From assembly GCA_963662155.1 (NCBI GenBank), contig OY759274.1, positions 23,615,122 through 23,679,121 on the forward strand: a DNA stretch of 64,000 nt. The letters are read 5' to 3'. Both the position numbers and the translations under genes were made by a program. Below, piece after piece: positions 11,838 through 23,556 of the stretch. Below the pieces are notes generated by a model. That model did not search any database. It had not been told where the DNA came from and saw nothing but the letters and a program-made list of their open reading frames with translations. The stretch is from Lamellibrachia columna (Eukaryota > Annelida > Polychaeta > Sabellida > Siboglinidae). The first letter of the stretch is position 1; every line of letters starts with the position of its first letter.

Positions 11838-12784
11838 GGAGCGTTTCACCAAGACAAAGAGCTCATAAAGAAAATCCATCATAACACAGAATCCACCATA
11901 GATAGATTTTTAGAGCATTTTCAAAATGCGTTTCACTAAGATACTCATAAAATCCATCATAAGCTAAAGATCAAAATTTCCATCATAAGCTCCACAGTGT
12001 GCACAATTGGGCAAAATAAATAGACAAATTTTCCAAAAGTGGCTGATGATATGATTCATCGAACCCTTTTCAACTACATTTGACTGCGTTGCTCACTGAG
12101 TGAAGAGAAAAAAAAATTATTTAAAAAAAGAAGCCGCCGTGTCACAGAGGACACTATTTCTGTGACACACCGGCGACGTGTTGTTTTGACAAGTGAAGTT
12201 TTGACAGTTTTCAATACCAATATGAAGGTTAGAGGTGTACATATTTTGATTAGACACAGCTACAAATTTGCTCAAAATTTAATAGCAAACGTTTCGCGAA
12301 CAACCTTGACCTTCGCGATGCCGTAAAACAGTGCACACGATTACTTGTAAATATCAGTGCAAATCAAATCAAATCAAATCAAATTTATTGTAACTCTTTA
12401 CAATACATACACATCAAACCAAGGTAAACCCTATATGATAATGTATAAAATAGACGCTCTAGACAAAAGCCATAATTTACGAGCTATTCATCGCTCACAT
12501 TTTGAAAAGTTATTTATCTTTAAAAAAACTGGATCTCTACGTAAAAGTGGAGACAATATAATATACAGTTAGGTAAATTTGACTGTTTATGATAGATGTT
12601 TTGCTTTATGAGCGGTCTTACCTAAATAAGTTAGGAGCGTTTTTAAGGGCGTTTCTATGAGCGTTTTTATGATTTATTCTTAGTGAAACGCAACTTTCAG
12701 TTTCGATCAAAGCTAAGGAGCGAAATCGATTTTTAAGAACGCAATCATGCTTAAGAGTTCATAAGAATGTTGGTGAAACGGTAC
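11838..12784. mobile_element. MITE-like element with GTTTCACCAA ends
   Basis: The left end (about 11838) reads GAGCGTTTCACCAAGAC and the right end (to about 12784) reads TTGGTGAAACGGTAC, so the outer parts are inverted copies. Inside both ends are repeated short motifs: AATCCATCATAA-type on the left, and GAGCGTTTTTA-type plus a second TTAGTGAAACGC on the right. There is no coding capacity. I could not fix the target duplication, so the superfamily is undetermined. Confidence 0.6.
12360..12590 (-). mobile_element. LINE 3' tail with ATTTG repeats
   Basis: Tandem AAATC units at 12360-12380 lead into TTTATTGTAACTC. On the minus strand this is an ATTTG-repeat tail, as at the 3' end of CR1/L2-like retroposons. 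It appears to be inserted in the MITE-like element. The 71-codon open frame over it has no recognisable domain. Confidence 0.5.
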
Positions 12785-13486
12785 ACAGGTTCCTTAATTA
12801 GTGTAGGTCATCGTTCTGGCTTTGACTTGTTAATCTAACCAAAGACTTCCGTCTGATCACAATTCTGGTGGTACAAAGTGTGATCGTTCGATAGTTTAAG
12901 TTATATGTGTTCTACCATCCAAATGTGTGTTAATGACCCATAATGCCAAAGAGGAATGGAAGCTATTTGAGAAGTCGTTATTACACAGTTGCAACGACAA
13001 TATAAACCGTATCAGCTCTCAGCTTTTCTGACACGTAGCTGCCACACAGCACGGACGGTAAGGAAGGCATTGCGCATTTGTAACAATCAAACATAATCTT
13101 GTCAACCAGTGGGACCTAAACGAAACTTGCGAGCGGTATGCACTCAACGTATTCAACTGGATAAATCAGGGCATCTCGTGTTCATTGGTGCTAGCTCTAA
13201 TATCTACCCCTGATGGAATGCTTATTAGAAACGTGTATTTGAACTTTGACCCATTTGCTGTCTTAAGCAATGCTATTTATTGTCGTTTTGGCTGTGGACC
13301 AATCGTGGCTAATCTAAAATGTAATGTTTGCCGACGGCAAGTAAACACACAACACATGGCTAGGCTAGACTTAGCTTGCTGGAAGATGATCAACGGGTTT
13401 GTTTGCTGGGTTAGCATTGTTTCTCTACATGAGCATCAACCTGCTATTTACAGCTATTTACTGAGACAAGAAGTTTTGTTTCTATC
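12785..13486. other. Unassigned sequence
   Basis: Flank of the 27 bp minisatellite. A plus-strand open frame starting at about 13185 runs into the array but shows no domain. Confidence 0.4.
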
Positions 13487-14186
13487 AGACAGTTGGAGGA
13501 AAGTACATCTGCTTCCAAGGTGGAGGAAAGTACATCTGCTTCCAAGGTGGCGGAAAGTACATCTGCTTCCAAGGTGGCGAAAAGTACATCTACTTCCAAT
13601 GTGGAGGAAAGTACATCTGCTTCCAAGGTGGCGAAAAGTACATCTACTTCCAAGGTGGCGGAAAGTACATCTGCTTCCAAGGTGTCGAAAAGTACATCTA
13701 CTTCCAATGTGGAGGAAAGTACATCTGCTTCCAAGGTGGCGAAAAGTACATCTACTTCCAAGGTGGCGGAAAGTACATCTGCTTCCAAGGTGGCGAAAAG
13801 TACATCTACTTCCAATGTGGAGGAAAGTACATCTGCTTCCAAGGTGGCGGAAAGTACATCTGCTTCCAATGTGGAGGAAAGTACATCTGCTTCCAAGGTG
13901 GCGGAAAGTACATCTGCTTCCAAGATGGCAGAAAGTACATCTGCTTCCAAGGTGGCGGAAAGTACATCTACTTCCAATGTGGAGGAAAGTACATCTGCTT
14001 CCAATGTGGAGGAAAGTACATATGTTTCCAATGTGGAGGAAAGTACATCTGCTTCCAAGGTGGCGGAAAGTACATCTGCTTCCAATGTGGAGGAAAGTAC
14101 ATCTGCTTCCAATGTGGCGGAAAGTACATCTGCTTCCAATGTGGAGGAAAGTACATCTGCTTCCAAGGTGGCGGAAAATACATCAT
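13487..14186. repeat. 27 bp minisatellite, about 26 copies
   Basis: About 26 copies of a 27 bp unit of the form GGAAAGTACATCTGCTTCCA plus seven variable bases. Variant sites (GGAGG/GGCGG/GGCGA, CTGC/CTAC, AAGG/AATG) are shuffled along the array. As 27 is a multiple of three, several frames stay open: one repeats EESTSASKV, another WRKVHLLPR, and the minus strand repeats LEADVLSAT. A Ser/Thr-rich repeat protein is conceivable for the first, but no start, signal peptide or flanking domain supports it. Confidence 0.95.
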
Positions 14187-15017
14187 GTAGCGCCACTACA
14201 TGGTATCATGGTAAACTAACGGGTCCATAAGCTTGCTCCCCTACCTGCGAGATTATAGATATGCCAGTGTCTGCTAGGATGAATCGAGGACATCTATCAG
14301 CTTTGAGAAGGTTCACAAAATTATGCGAATTATGTTACTGTTTTAATGAATCGTTGAAGAGAGAATTGTGACAGGCACACGAGGCCCGGAAAGATGCTGC
14401 AAAGATGACAGTTGAATGAAATCTGAAATCTGTGACACTGATCAAGTGCACACAGTTAGGGAGCCAACCACCTGCAGTGCTAAAAATGAGATTGAATCGA
14501 CACATTATACGCTACGCAGACAACGTACTACATACAGCAACTGTAATATAACACGAAATGCAAATTACTGTGGGCGCACCACAGGCAGAGGCAATAATAC
14601 TGCCCAACATGGCGGAAAACGTACAGGAAGTATGGAGAACGAAACCATTTCTCCAACTGCTGTGAACTGGGACAGAAGAAAGAAAAGAAAGTGGAAGTGT
14701 CCGACAGAGGAGGAAATTAGTTTATCGTGGCACAAAGTCAGTTATGATAGTTCGATTTATAGAGAACTATGATTATATAAGCAGCAAGTCTGTACGATAT
14801 CAGATTGGCTATGCACTGCCAGACATGTATATCAAAAATTATAACATCCAATGACATTCTATGCATAAAATATCACCATCCACCAATACGTTAACAGTGT
14901 AGCTCGAAGTGGTGCATTCAGGCAGACAGGGTGGAAACCCTACTGGTGAAACCGTGAAAGTACACATTCATCCGTGCAATAGAGAGCGACAGTTGTACAG
15001 GTGTTCCTAAATTATGT
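14187..15017. other. Unassigned sequence with one 118-codon frame
   Basis: The open frame 14416-14772 (+) encodes a basic, polar 118 aa sequence with no domain that I recognise. Nothing else is visible. Confidence 0.35.
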
Positions 15018-15254
15018 TTCCTGGGATGGGCAGGACATGTGCAAAGAATGGGCGAAGACAGACTGTCAAAAAGAGCATGGAAAGCAGAAGAGGGTGGCAG
15101 AAGAAGAAGAGGAAGAACACAGCTGCGATGGAACGACTTTGTTAAACGAGATCTTGAAAGGGCAGGTAAGAACGGCCAAGAGTGGAAGACCATCGCAGAA
15201 GATAGAGTGAGATGGAGAGAATTAACAATGAAAGTAGAAGAAGCTATCAAGTGA
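15018..15254 (+). pseudogene. LINE ORF2 C-terminal tail
   Basis: The frame reads GWAGHVQRMGEDRLSKRAW, then GRRRRGRTQLRWNDFVKRDL and finally AEDRVRWRELTMKV before a stop. This matches the conserved tail of endonuclease-reverse transcriptase ORFs (G-H-V-x-R-M, then GRRxRGRPxxRW, then a D-R-x-x-W-R segment). Nothing upstream encodes RT, so it is a strongly 5'-truncated copy. After the stop the sequence ends in a GAAGAAGAAG tract, a plausible retroposon tail. Confidence 0.75.
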
Positions 15255-16121
15255 CTTGGACCCCACCCCGCAAGGGCGCAAGGGGAAGAAGAAGATGTCT
15301 TAGCTAGGACAATACGAGTTGTATACGTTGTTCGACAGTTAAAATTACGTATCGCTAAATCTATGTCCTTGAGTGGCTGATACAAATTAATAAAAATTAA
15401 TAATTACATGTCTAAAATGTCCCCCACTGTTTCGTCAAAGAAACAAAATAAAACAATAACTATTCTGCTGATCATTGTTTTGTACAAGAGCAGATGTCGC
15501 TAACATTTGTTTTTGGAAACATTTTATGGCCACAATTTAAATGGGCATACGTGAAAAAAAGGTAAATGCACGCAGATTTGCCCACGAATCTGACCCTAAC
15601 ACATAACCTCGTCCTTTTCAGAATAGATTCCATATGCACATAAAATCACCTACAATTTCGATCACCACCACTGCCATTAATTAAGTTCGCATACCCGTCT
15701 CTAGATATGTATGGTGAACCTAGAAGCACCAACTACGAAGTACAGTAACCTGGCATCTAGAGACAGGCCGCAATATGCACTTGAAGAAGATGGATAAGGG
15801 GCACTATGCAGCTAACGCATGGTGGGGGGGGAGCAAATCAGAAGGAATAGAGAATAGGAGCAAACGAAAGGGCTTAGTCGATACCCTGTATGTTGAATGA
15901 GGCAACTCGACATACCCAGGCCATAATATCACCGTCCATTCTAAAACTTAAATCCAAAAGCAGAGGTTTAAGATGGTAACATCAACACAACATAATAGTT
16001 TTACAGATAGCAACTATACTGGCAAGAGCAACTCTTTTTAGTTTGCGTCTGCTATCTGCTGCAGCCTTTCTCGCATACGTGGTATGTTTGTATTTTATCC
16101 ACGGATACGCAACTGTTCAAC
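15255..16121. other. Unassigned sequence
   Basis: No open frame with a recognisable product. There is a G-run at about 15824-15832. Nothing else to report. Confidence 0.45.
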
Positions 16122-17680
16122 AATAAATAACATGGAGTTGATGGGATACCACCAAAACTGCTTAAGGAAATTGTTGAGCAAATTAGTACACCACTTGCAA
16201 AATTGTTTAACTTGTCACTAGAAGAAGGAATAGTTCCTTCCGAATGGAAAGAGGCAAACATTACATCGCTATTTAAGAAAGGATCGAGGAAAAAACCAGA
16301 AAATTACAGACCAGTGAGTTTAACATCAGTTGTATGTAAATTACTCGAAACATTAATTAAAGACCACATGGTGGAATTCCTTGTAAAACATAAATTAATA
16401 AATACATCTCAACATGGGTTCCTAAAAGCAAGGTCATGTCTAACCAATATCTTATGTTTTTTGGAAGAAATTACAAAGTGGGTAGATGACGGGTCACCAG
16501 TGGATGTTGTTTATTTAGATTTTCAGAAAGCTTTCGATAAAGTGCCACATCAAAGATTGTTATTTAAACTAAAAGCCCATTGTATAGGCAATGATATAAT
16601 CACCTGGATAGAAAAGTGGCTTACACACAGAAGACAGAGACTAATAGTAGATGGTGAGATTTCAAACTGGAAATCTGTTCTGAGTGGGGTACCACAGGTA
16701 TCAGTATTAGGCCCTATACTGTTTTTAATATAATATTATAAATGATTTGGAAGATGACATATCTAGCAAAGTACTGAAATTTGCAGATGACACAAAAGTA
16801 TCCAGAAAGGTTACTAATGATACAGATAAACAAAGTTTACAGGATGATCTAGATAAATTAGTTAAATGGTCAGAAAAATGGCAAATGTTATTAAATTTTG
16901 GGAAGTGTAAATGCATATACATAGGACATGGAAACATGGACGAAGAATATAAAATGGGGGATGCTGTACTAGGTAGAACCACACAAGAAAAGGACTTAGG
17001 TGTTACATTTAGTGCCGACATGAAAGTTTCAGAGCAATGTGGGATTGCTGCTTCGAAAGGAAAATAAATTATAGGGCTAATTGGGAGAACTATCACGTAT
17101 AAGGAGAAACAGCTAATCGTACCCCTGTACAAAGCAATAGTTAGACCACATTTGGAATATTGTATATAAGCATGGAGGCCGTATCGTAAGAAGGACATAG
17201 ACAAGCTAGAAAGAATACAACGAAGAGCAACTAAAATAATTCCAGAATTGAGAGACCTTAGTTACGAAAATCGCTTATTACAATGTGGTTTGACAACACT
17301 AGAGACCAGGAGACTAAGAGGAGACCAAATAGAAGTGTTTAAAATAGTGAACGGTTATGAGGATGTTGATAGGAATATGTTCTTCAAACTTAAAGAAGGC
17401 AGTAGAACCAGAGGACACAAAGCAGCATTAGTTAAGGAACAGTGTAGGTTGGACATAAGAAAGTACTCTTTCTCACAGAGGGTGATAAATGAATGGAACA
17501 AACTGCCAAATGATTGTGTTAATGCTAGTAGTGTGAATATGTTTAAAAATAGAATTGACATATATATGATAAGGGCGGGCTACGCATAGATGATAAAATT
17601 GTTGGAATCTCGATAAGCCAATGGCTTCCTTGTCCACTTGCCATCTGGAAGTGCTGTTTGGGATGGCAATCTTGTTAAAT
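16122..17680 (+). pseudogene. LINE A copy, RT part, inactivated
   Basis: Closely follows the LINE A ORF2 at 20681-23554 from about residue 470 on. It starts abruptly at GVDGIPPKLL, continues through YRPVSLTS, FQKAFDKVPHQRLL and GVPQVSVLGPILF, then FADDTK, VRPHLEYC and CGLTTLETRR, to the stop at about 17589. Damage includes an extra base in the YINDL region (about 16733), a stop at about 17067 and a stop in place of Gln in YCIQAW (about 17166). The 3' UTR (GATAAGCCAATGGCTTCCTT and following) and the terminal ATCTTGTTAA at about 17669-17678 are retained. It is 5'-truncated, so it never carried ORF1. Confidence 0.9.
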
Positions 17681-17689
17681 GGTGTTAAA

Positions 17690-19225
17690 CATGTAAACAA
17701 ATAGCCCAGGGGTCGCCCAGTTGGAATCTTGGTTAATAATTTTTTTATTTTGCAACAGATTTGATAATTGTAATTTTTTTTTATTTTGCTACATCTTTTA
17801 CAATTTAATAAATCACTAGAATCGAACGTAGAAAACAACATTTAAGGCTACTCATTATTTCATGTTTTTACTGTTATCGTGTGCATCGTTTGCTTCCCAA
17901 GTTAATGTTGTGAAAAGATGTTTGCAGCAACATTGCTTTGCAAATACGTTTATGAAGCCGCTGTTGGTAGCCACTCCTCGTTAGCAACGATCAAATGCCA
18001 GTGACCACATTCTCACCACTGCGTTGATCACCAATAGGACGTTAAGTGACATCCGCAGGTCGTTCAACTTGTAGGTTGTATCCATTAGTAGCAGTTCTGG
18101 GAAGCGAACTCGGATTTGTCGAGTCTTCATATCTAAGTAGGTTCAAGGGAATTAAACCACAAAAACAATGATAATACGAACACCTCGGGAAACATTCAAA
18201 CGCGACGCAGACAGGCAAACGCAGATTTTAAAATGGCGGACTGAAAATATACATAGATGGTTTTTTCATGCGAATTTTCGTTAACCTGCTTATTTAGTTA
18301 GGCCTGTTTGTTCGCCGGGAGCATAGGCCATCAACAAAAACTCTTAATTTTGAGTCGCCTTCATAAGTCTGTTCCCTTTGTAGAACATCATCTTTATTTC
18401 AGCTTCAGTGTCACGCTGCCTGGTGTTTCAAGGCCGTCTCAATTCTCTTCCATTGTGGGTTCCGGGTAAAGGATTTCGTCAACATACAAAATGCACCCTG
18501 TCATATGGCGTTCAAAACTATGTCTTCATGCCAAATGGATCATACAATCACTGGCATGTGTTTATGTTGCCAACCAGCCAATAAAATGGTAAATATGTGC
18601 ACATCATCAGTGTCATAATCTTCTGATATGGTCATATGCCTGCTCAACAAATTCAGGCTGCACAAAGTCGTTTAATCGAGAGAGAATTTACGTGCCCGGA
18701 TGTAGCCAGGGAAATCATAGCAATACATACGATTGGGTAATGCAGCGACAGGGACAACATTCAATCCCACAAATTGACACCATACATCAACATTGTTTCG
18801 TTCGTAATTTTGATAACATGGTGTATCGACACATACAATTACATCAGCATAAGTAGCCTACAGTGCTTTACGCAGTCGATCATACCCATCTTTGCTGGAG
18901 TGACCGAAGTGGGCGCTGCCAGACGAATGCTGGTGGGTTTTTTTACAGTGACGCTGTAATTGAACCAACGTTACATTACTAGCTTGTTGAACAGAAATAG
19001 CCTTTCAGACCGCACTTCGTGTTAGCAGGGCGGCAACCTGTTAGTGCTACACATAACCAGCAAATTAACAAAGGCTACAAATAACATTCAGTTTAATTTA
19101 ATAAGCACATAATATGAAAACGGGTAAAACATAACTATTATAGCATAACATACAATTAGTTTCATGCAGATTATATACTATGTGAAAATGCCCCACCGGC
19201 TTAATTTGTTGATTTTTTTCGTACG
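17690..19225. other. Unassigned sequence
   Basis: About 1.5 kb between two LINE remnants, with short frames only and no motif that I can assign. Confidence 0.45.
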
Positions 19226-20300
19226 TTGCGCCGCTACTTTGTGGGTACCGTCATCACCCAAATTTTCCAACAATCATACAACACAGGTAAACTTCCTAAC
19301 GACTGGCTACAAGCATTAATAACTTATATACACAAAAAGAGCCACAAATCTGACCATGCTAACTACAGACCCAAATCACTAACCTGCATCCTCTGTAAAG
19401 TAATGGAACATATCATCCTAAGCAATATGTGGAAACACCTGCACAAGCATAACACCATTCTCCACTTCCAACACGGATTCCAGTCGGGACTGTCTTGTGA
19501 ATCTCAACTCATTGAGACAGTCCACGACTGGATGACTGCTGTGGACAACAAGACCCAAATTTACGCAATCCTGCTTGAGTTTGCCAAAGCCTTCGACAAA
19601 GTGCCTCACCTACGTCTTCTGTCAAAATTTACCTCCTACGGAATCACTGGAAATACTAAAAATTGGGTAAAATCTTTTCTATCCAACCGCAAACAGAGAG
19701 TTTCAGTTAACGGTGCCCTGTCGGACATCACAGATGTCACATCTGGTGTCCCACAGGGTTCAGTTCTAGGACCTGTCCTCTTCTTACTCTACATAAATGA
19801 CATAGATGGGAACATCTTGGAACTCTTGGCACATGTAAACCCGAAGTTAAACAAACAGCCTACAACATGCTAATCCGGCCAAAACACGAGTACTCTTCAC
19901 CGATATGGAATCCTCACACCTTTTCACAAGTTAAAAACCTTGAAAGAGTACAACACTTTGCTGCCAGATTTGTTAAAAATTATTACAGACGGAACACAAA
20001 TCCAGCAGATCTAATTACTGCTATTGGATGGCCAACCCTCGAATGAAGACGTATCGTTAAACAAGCCACAACCTTCTACAAAATTCTAAATAACATTATT
20101 GAGATCACCCCCCCCAGGCCTACTAACCCGCTCTCGAACCCGTGGACAATACGTAGCCCCCAGGTGTCGTATAAATGCAATGGTCTTTTCATTTTATCCC
20201 CGAGCCATTCGCATATGGAATATGATTCCACCAAAAATTACCAACATAAAAAAACCAAAATCATTTCAAGAAGCTATTACTCCTCACCTAAACTGCCTTT
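19226..20300 (+). pseudogene. LINE B reverse transcriptase with internal deletion
   Basis: A second LINE family. The frame from 19226 encodes the RT fingers and palm (NYRPKSLTCILCKVMEHII, then FAKAFDKVPHLRLL and GVPQGSVLGPVLFLLYINDI). It then jumps, without the F/Y-A-D-D block, to the C-terminal part in another frame (NMLIRPKHEYSSPIWNPHT, HFAARFVKNYYRR, AIGWPTLE). The catalytic ADD motif is therefore deleted. The same family occurs at 46800-47520. The endonuclease part is missing (5' truncation). Confidence 0.85.
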
Positions 20301-20570
20301 AAAACACAGTGCTCAGTGTAAACTTATCCATGGTGTAGGTATGGAGACTGTCTATGTGTGCATGTGTCAAGACAGCGACAGTATCCATACACATAACCAA
20401 CCTATTCAAAATGTTCGTTTAATATCCTATACATAAAATAAATAAAACTATCAGATAAAAACCATTTCAGCAACAGTAACCCTATACACTCGCTCCTGTA
20501 CAGAATCGGTCGCCGGCGACCGGTAACTTCAAGTAGCATTACACCACGTCTATGCTGCCCCCTGGTGATC

Positions 20571-20605
20571 AATTTAACAAGATTTAACAAGATTTAACAA
20601 GATTT
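20571..20605 (-). repeat. LINE A 3' tail, 10 bp units
   Basis: Three direct repeats of AAGATTTAAC as written on the plus strand. Other LINE A 3' ends at 17670, 50860 and 58175 have a single unit. Short tandem repeats at the very 3' end are usual for CR1-type elements. Confidence 0.85.
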
Positions 20606-20680
20606 GCCATCCAAGCCAAAGGCCCAGATGGCAAGTGGACAAGGAAGCCATTGGCTTATCGAGAGTCCAACAATGTTCAT

Positions 20681-23554
20681 CTACTTATAACCCGCCCTCC
20701 TGAGATATGTGTCAACCTTGTTTTTAAACATATTCACGCTGCTAGCAGTTACACAATCTGTAGACAATTTGTTCCATTCATTTATTGTCCTCTGTGAGAA
20801 CGAGTGCTTCCTGATGTCCAATCTACATTGATCCTTTACTAATTTTACCTCATGTCCTCTAGTTCTGCTATCCTTCTTGAGTGAGAAAAACATATTTCTA
20901 TCAATATTTTCATACCCATTCAATATCTTAAAAACTTCAATCTGATCTCCTCTTAACCTCCTTGTCTCTAGAGTTGTTAAACCACATTCTTTCAGGCGTT
21001 CTTCATAACTAAGGTCTCTCAGTTCTGGAATCATTTTAGTTGCTCTCCTTTGTATGCGTTCAAGCGTATCTATATCTTTCTTACGATATGGTCTCCATGC
21101 TTGTATACAGTATTCTAATTGAGGTCTAACTATTGCTTTATAAAGAGGTATAATTAACTTTTTTCCCTTGTATGTTATGTTTCTTCTAATCAATCCAAGA
21201 ATTTGATTACCCTTTGAAGCTGCAATACCACACTGCTCTGAAACTTTCATATCAGCGCTTATTGTAACTCCTAAGTCCTTTTCTTTTACAGTAGTACCCA
21301 GAACAGTATCTCCCATTTTATAGTTTACATTCAAGTTCCTATGTCCTGTATGTAGGCATTTACATTTCCCAAAATTGAACAACATCTGCCATTTCTCAGA
21401 CCATTTCACTAATCTGTCTAGATCGTTTTGTAAATGTTGTTTATCACCATCAGTATTAACCTTTCTAAACAGTTTTGTGTCATCCGCAAATTTCAGTACG
21501 TTACTTGTTATACTGTCGTCCAAGTCATTGATATAAATTAAGAATAATATAGGTCCTAATACTGATCCTTGAGGTACCCCACTCAAAACCGATTTCCAAT
21601 TTGAAACTTCTCCATCTACTACAACTCGTTGTCTTCTGTCAGTCAGCCATTGTTCTATCCAGTCAGTTATGCTGTCCCCGATACCATGGGCTTTTAATTT
21701 AAGTAGTAATCTTTGATGTGGCACTTTGTCAAAAGCTTTCTGAAAATCTAAGTAGATAATATCTACTGGCGATCCCACGTCTATCCACTTAGTGATTTCT
21801 TCCAAAAAACATAACATATTTGTTAAGCATGACCTCGCTTTAAGGAATCCATGTTGAGATGAATTTAATAATTTATGCTTAACGAGGAATTCCACCATAT
21901 GGTCTTTAATTAACCTTTCTAATAATTTACAAATCACTGACGTTAAACTCACTGGTCTGTAATTCTCTGACTTATTTCTCGAACCCTTTTTAAATAATGG
22001 TATGATGTTTGCTTCTTTCCATTCAAACGGAACAACTCCCTCTTTTAATGACAAGTTGAATACTCTTGCAAGTGGTATACTGATTTGTTCTACTGTTTCC
22101 ATTAGTAATTTTGGAGGAATCCCATCCACTCCCGGTGATTTGTTATCTTTCATTGCCTTTATTTTCTTAGCTACCAATTCTGGAGTTACAACTAACGGAC
22201 CTAAATAGTCAGATTTAGCCCCCTGAAATTTAGCATCAGCAACTGGTAATGAACTAATATCTTCTTTGGTAAACACTGAACTGAAGTAACCATTTAGGTC
22301 TTCCGCCATTAAAAACCCCTGTGATATTATATTTCCAGCACTGTCTTCTAGAGGTCCAACCTTGTCTTGTACGTTTTGTTTACTCCTGACATATGCATAA
22401 AAACTCTTGCTATCATTTTTTATGTTACATGCTAGTTTTTGCTCATAGCTTCTTTTAGATTGTCTGATTTCAGTTGTAGCTGCATTAAGTGCCTCTTTGT
22501 ATTTTGCATAGTCTTCGTCCTTTCTGGTACGCCTATAAACCCTCCACATAGTTTGTTTTAGCATTATTTTTCTAATAGCCTCTTTTGACAAGTGTTTCTT
22601 TCTACACCGTTTTCCTTGTTTTTGGAAGGGAACAAATTTATCGATGATACTCTCAATTTCATATTTTAGAATATTCCAACATTCAATTGCGGTCTTATTC
22701 ATCAGCATGTTATTCCAATCTAGCTTTGCTAAGTATTTTCTCATATCTTTGTAGTTACCTTTGTGGAAGTTTCTCTTGTACGTTTTCTTATTTTTACTTT
22801 CTGATTTTACATTGATGTCAAAATGTATTTGATTATGGTCACTATTACCCAATGGTTCAAATATTTTTACATTGTCCACTAATTCTTTTTGTGATGACAA
22901 AACTATATCTAATACATTTTCTCCCCTGGTTGGTTCTAGTACGTGCTGAGTAAGAAAGCTATCCTGGATTAAAAATAGAAATTGTTGGTCCTCAATCCCT
23001 GTGCTCTCTAGAGAATTCCATTGTATGTGTCCATGGTTAAAATCTCCCATTATGATACATTCCCCTTTACTAACTTCCTTTATAGCGTTTTTTATTTTTG
23101 TGTTGTCTTCTTCGTTTATGTTTGGACTTCGGTAAACTAATCCAATAGTTAATTTTGAATTACCTGAAACAATTTTGCACCAAACAGCTTCATCGCAATC
23201 TGCTTCCCTTTCTAGTTTTATTTCATAAGCCTGAATAGATTCTTTAACATATAAAATAACTCCCCCGCCCCTTCTTCCTATTCGATCTTTCCTAAACATT
23301 ACATATCCTGTCAGTCCTAATTCAGCATCTGTTATATCTATGTTGGCCCATGATTCAGTTATACCAATTATGTGAGGGTCAATATCGTCTACCATAATGT
23401 TTAATTCGTTTTTCTTATTTACTATGCTCCTTGCATTTAAACATACGCATCTATAACCTTTTTCAGAGATGTTTTTCGGATGATTTGATATTGGTTTATC
23501 TGTGCTAGTGGCCTCTTGTTCTGCTTGAGACACCTCTAGGTAACCCCCCTGCAC
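20681..23554 (-). CDS. LINE A ORF2: APE endonuclease-reverse transcriptase
   Basis: A 957-codon open frame carrying out target nicking and target-primed reverse transcription. The endonuclease spans about residues 33-250 and shows CLNARSIVNKK, ITESW (65-69), YRSPN (141-145), GDFNH (170-174) and the catalytic SDH (238-240). The RT spans about 455-770 with NYRPVSLTS, DFQKAFDKVPHQRLL, GVPQGSVLGPILFLIYINDL and FADD (689-692). The C-terminus has RPQLEYC and RRLRGDQIEVFK. No frameshift or stop is seen, so the enzyme could be functional. The frame opens at a GTG two bases after the ORF1 stop. The sister copy at 48780 has an ATG (GAGATGCCT) where this copy has GAGGTGTCT, so the original start codon may be lost here. 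Confidence 0.95.
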   Translation of the reverse strand: MQGGYLEVSQAEQEATSTDKPISNHPKNISEKGYRCVCLNARSIVNKKNELNIMVDDIDPHIIGITESWANIDITDAELGLTGYVMFRKDRIGRRGGGVILYVKESIQAYEIKLEREADCDEAVWCKIVSGNSKLTIGLVYRSPNINEEDNTKIKNAIKEVSKGECIIMGDFNHGHIQWNSLESTGIEDQQFLFLIQDSFLTQHVLEPTRGENVLDIVLSSQKELVDNVKIFEPLGNSDHNQIHFDINVKSESKNKKTYKRNFHKGNYKDMRKYLAKLDWNNMLMNKTAIECWNILKYEIESIIDKFVPFQKQGKRCRKKHLSKEAIRKIMLKQTMWRVYRRTRKDEDYAKYKEALNAATTEIRQSKRSYEQKLACNIKNDSKSFYAYVRSKQNVQDKVGPLEDSAGNIISQGFLMAEDLNGYFSSVFTKEDISSLPVADAKFQGAKSDYLGPLVVTPELVAKKIKAMKDNKSPGVDGIPPKLLMETVEQISIPLARVFNLSLKEGVVPFEWKEANIIPLFKKGSRNKSENYRPVSLTSVICKLLERLIKDHMVEFLVKHKLLNSSQHGFLKARSCLTNMLCFLEEITKWIDVGSPVDIIYLDFQKAFDKVPHQRLLLKLKAHGIGDSITDWIEQWLTDRRQRVVVDGEVSNWKSVLSGVPQGSVLGPILFLIYINDLDDSITSNVLKFADDTKLFRKVNTDGDKQHLQNDLDRLVKWSEKWQMLFNFGKCKCLHTGHRNLNVNYKMGDTVLGTTVKEKDLGVTISADMKVSEQCGIAASKGNQILGLIRRNITYKGKKLIIPLYKAIVRPQLEYCIQAWRPYRKKDIDTLERIQRRATKMIPELRDLSYEERLKECGLTTLETRRLRGDQIEVFKILNGYENIDRNMFFSLKKDSRTRGHEVKLVKDQCRLDIRKHSFSQRTINEWNKLSTDCVTASSVNMFKNKVDTYLRRAGYK

Positions 23555-23556
23555 TT

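Noticed and set aside
20681..23554. Retrovirus or LTR element
   Set aside because: No LTRs, integrase, protease or RNase H are seen; APE endonuclease, RT motif set and short-repeat tail are those of a CR1-type LINE.
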